Below, one piece after another: positions 6,652 through 7,800 of a stretch of DNA of 7,800 nucleotides (its first letter is position 1; each line of letters opens with the position of its first letter). The stretch spans positions 1 through 7,800 of the forward strand of contig JAEZOG010000272.1 in assembly GCA_023414155.1 (NCBI GenBank), written 5' to 3'. The notes under the pieces are model-generated. The model saw only the letters and a program-made list of their open reading frames with translations, did not search any database and had not been told where the DNA came from. Source of the DNA: Cyanobacteria bacterium OH_CFB_184. Its GTDB lineage: Bacteria > Cyanobacteriota > Vampirovibrionia > Gastranaerophilales > Gastranaerophilaceae. Made by a program: the position numbers and the translations under genes.

Positions 6652-6670
6652 ATGTTTGTAGAAAGTTAAA
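6642..6670 (-). promoter_or_regulatory. candidate promoter of the small acidic gene
   Basis: On the minus strand a perfect TATAAT (6642-6647) has TTTAAC (6665-6670, poor -35) 17 nt upstream. The leader would be about 70 nt. Its -10 overlaps the -10 of the opposite promoter, so the two would compete for polymerase if both are real. Confidence 0.35.
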
Positions 6671-6826
6671 TCCTTTGTTCGTATTAGTATTAACTTTTAT
6701 AACAAGATTTGAATAATAGCATGAGTTTTGGTCGCTTTTTGACCTTTGTATTTTTAAATAAGGCAACAAAATGATGACAGTTATAAATAAATAATTAATA
6801 ATGAAGTAAAACAGAAACGGCAGCTG

Positions 6827-7800
6827 GTGAAGGACGTAAATCTAAATAATTTTTCATATAGATTTGTAGACCCGGGTAGATTTAATAAACCCGAGAAAAC
6901 GCTCGATGCAGCAAGGTCTCAAGAAACAATCTTTGAGCTTCCGCAAAAGCAAACACCTTCATCCCAGCCAAAAGATGCTGCTCAAGCAAATAATAGACAG
7001 CAATTTGTTATGAACAAGGAGTTTATTAATTTTAATGCCGGCGAAAAAATCCTTCTTTTGAGAGAATTATTGAATTTCCCAAAAGAGATAAAAGATTTTC
7101 TTATGCTTATGATGGATAAATCTCAAGCGGCTCAAACCCAAGATATGCAAGCTTTGGTTAATACTATGCTTGCAAATAATGTTGATATTTCAAAAATAAT
7201 TTCGTTTTTGCAAAATAATGGAAAAGAAGCAACCGCAAAGTTGATACAGATGATGGCTAATTTTAGTCAAATGGGCACAAGCACAAATACAGATGAGTTA
7301 AAAACCTTAACTGCACTGATTACCGCCTTTGTGCCAACGGCAGAAACTTCTCAGAATAATGCTCTTAAAAACCTGCTTTTGTTGTATTTGCCGTGGCTTC
7401 CTTTGCAGAATAACACAGGATTTAAATTAGAAATTGGCGGATTTGGTGCTGATGAAGAAAAAGCATCAGAAGATTCAATGACAATATTGATTGCAACTGA
7501 AAATTTCGGTAACGTTAAAGTTCTCTTATATAAAGCACCAGCGGATAACATACAAATCCAGTTTTCTTGTTCAAAAGATTTTCCTAAAGAAGAAATTCTA
7601 GAAGAGTTAAAAAAAGAAACAGATGATTATAAACTTAAAATGGAAATAGGGTTTGAAGAAAATAAAACCTTACAAAAAACTGAACAATCAATAAAAGAAC
7701 AGCAGATTTCTATGAACGCAGGGCAAAAAGTTAATTCCTTGCTGGTTCTGATGGCTCATTATGTGGTTAAAATAGTTTTGGGCGTTGATAAAGCATATAC
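6827..7800 (+). CDS. FliK/YlqG-like hypothetical protein, 5' part (runs past the window)
   Basis: An open frame of 324 codons reaches the right edge without a stop. Residues 1-60 are polar and Gln-rich and look disordered. Residues 62-150 are helical (FPKEIKDFLMLMMDK, then a Gln/Asn-rich stretch to KLIQMMANF). A hydrophobic helix ending LLLLYLPWLPL follows (about 179-189). Next comes an alpha/beta segment (about 195-260, with DSMTILIATENFGNVKVLLY and IQIQFSCSKDFPKEEILEEL). The LPWLPL block followed by a strand-strand-helix pattern resembles the C-terminal domain of FliK hook-length-control proteins and of YlqG-type relatives. This is pattern recognition only. The frame opens after a TAA at 6788. 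GTG at 6827 is the only conventional early start but has no good ribosome binding site; the first ATG is at 7010. The real start is uncertain. The next gene would test the flagellar idea: an FlhB-like protein would support it. Confidence 0.6.
   Translation, partial: MKDVNLNNFSYRFVDPGRFNKPEKTLDAARSQETIFELPQKQTPSSQPKDAAQANNRQQFVMNKEFINFNAGEKILLLRELLNFPKEIKDFLMLMMDKSQAAQTQDMQALVNTMLANNVDISKIISFLQNNGKEATAKLIQMMANFSQMGTSTNTDELKTLTALITAFVPTAETSQNNALKNLLLLYLPWLPLQNNTGFKLEIGGFGADEEKASEDSMTILIATENFGNVKVLLYKAPADNIQIQFSCSKDFPKEEILEELKKETDDYKLKMEIGFEENKTLQKTEQSIKEQQISMNAGQKVNSLLVLMAHYVVKIVLGVDKAY

Larger units (their letters stand above)
6565..6826. other. divergent intergenic region with small inverted repeats
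   Basis: The 262 nt between the two right-hand genes hold candidate promoters for both directions and two short inverted repeats with 5-nt arms and 5-nt centres: TTGCA-N5-TGCAA (6593-6607) and GAAGT-N5-ACTTC (6619-6633). There is also an imperfect repeat CGTRTTAGTAWT at 6575-6586 and 6680-6691. A seven-codon frame (MMTVINK) at 6770-6793 could be a leader peptide but is more likely chance. No RNA gene recognised. Confidence 0.5.

Noticed and set aside
7351..7551. Minus-strand frame of 66 codons inside the FliK-like gene
   Set aside because: The plus-strand frame is open across the whole region and has better protein-like structure.
1..7800. CRISPR array, tRNA or rRNA gene, insertion sequence
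   Set aside because: No repeat-spacer pattern, cloverleaf, rRNA block, transposase or terminal inverted repeat was seen.

Overview
This is an AT-rich bacterial chromosome segment with short gaps between genes, clear AAGGAG/GAGG-type ribosome binding sites and one TTG start. IF-1, L36 and S11 read like cyanobacterial or plastid versions (for example the [15 protein letters not shown] and TPYDLT blocks of IF-1 and the KHKQRQG end of L36). Combined with the low GC content, vitamin biosynthesis and a possible flagellar-type gene, this suggests a non-photosynthetic cyanobacterial relative (Vampirovibrionia/Melainabacteria, perhaps Gastranaerophilales). That placement is inferred from remembered family sequences, not from a search.

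Layout. Positions 1-1653 (minus strand) hold the distal part of the spc/alpha ribosomal operon, in transcription order infA, rpmJ, rpsM, rpsK, rpsD, with gaps of 19-25 nt. rpsD runs off the left edge, and rpoA would be expected next. A 261-nt AT-rich gap follows, with a small hairpin whose T-run faces the plus strand. purB (adenylosuccinate lyase, minus strand, 1915-3210) comes next, with a good sigma70-type promoter. A divergent 172-nt gap separates it from a plus-strand pair: a divergent 2-isopropylmalate-synthase-family enzyme (3383-4912) whose last 8 nt overlap the start of bioA (4905-6275). bioA meets, tail to tail with a 14-nt overlap, a small acidic gene of unknown function on the minus strand (6262-6564). 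A 262-nt divergent intergenic region with candidate back-to-back promoters then leads to a large GTG-start gene (6827 to the right edge), whose later part resembles the FliK/YlqG hook-length-control C-terminal fold.

How they fit together. The left half is housekeeping: translation and purine synthesis. The most interesting part is the overlapping leuA-like/bioA pair. BioA makes 7,8-diaminopelargonate in biotin synthesis, while LeuA-family enzymes condense an acyl-CoA with a 2-oxo acid. Their tight coupling raises the possibility, so far only a hypothesis, that the LeuA-like enzyme feeds biotin precursor supply by 2-oxoacid chain elongation rather than leucine synthesis. The two unknown genes at the right edge are the other candidates for lineage-specific biology.
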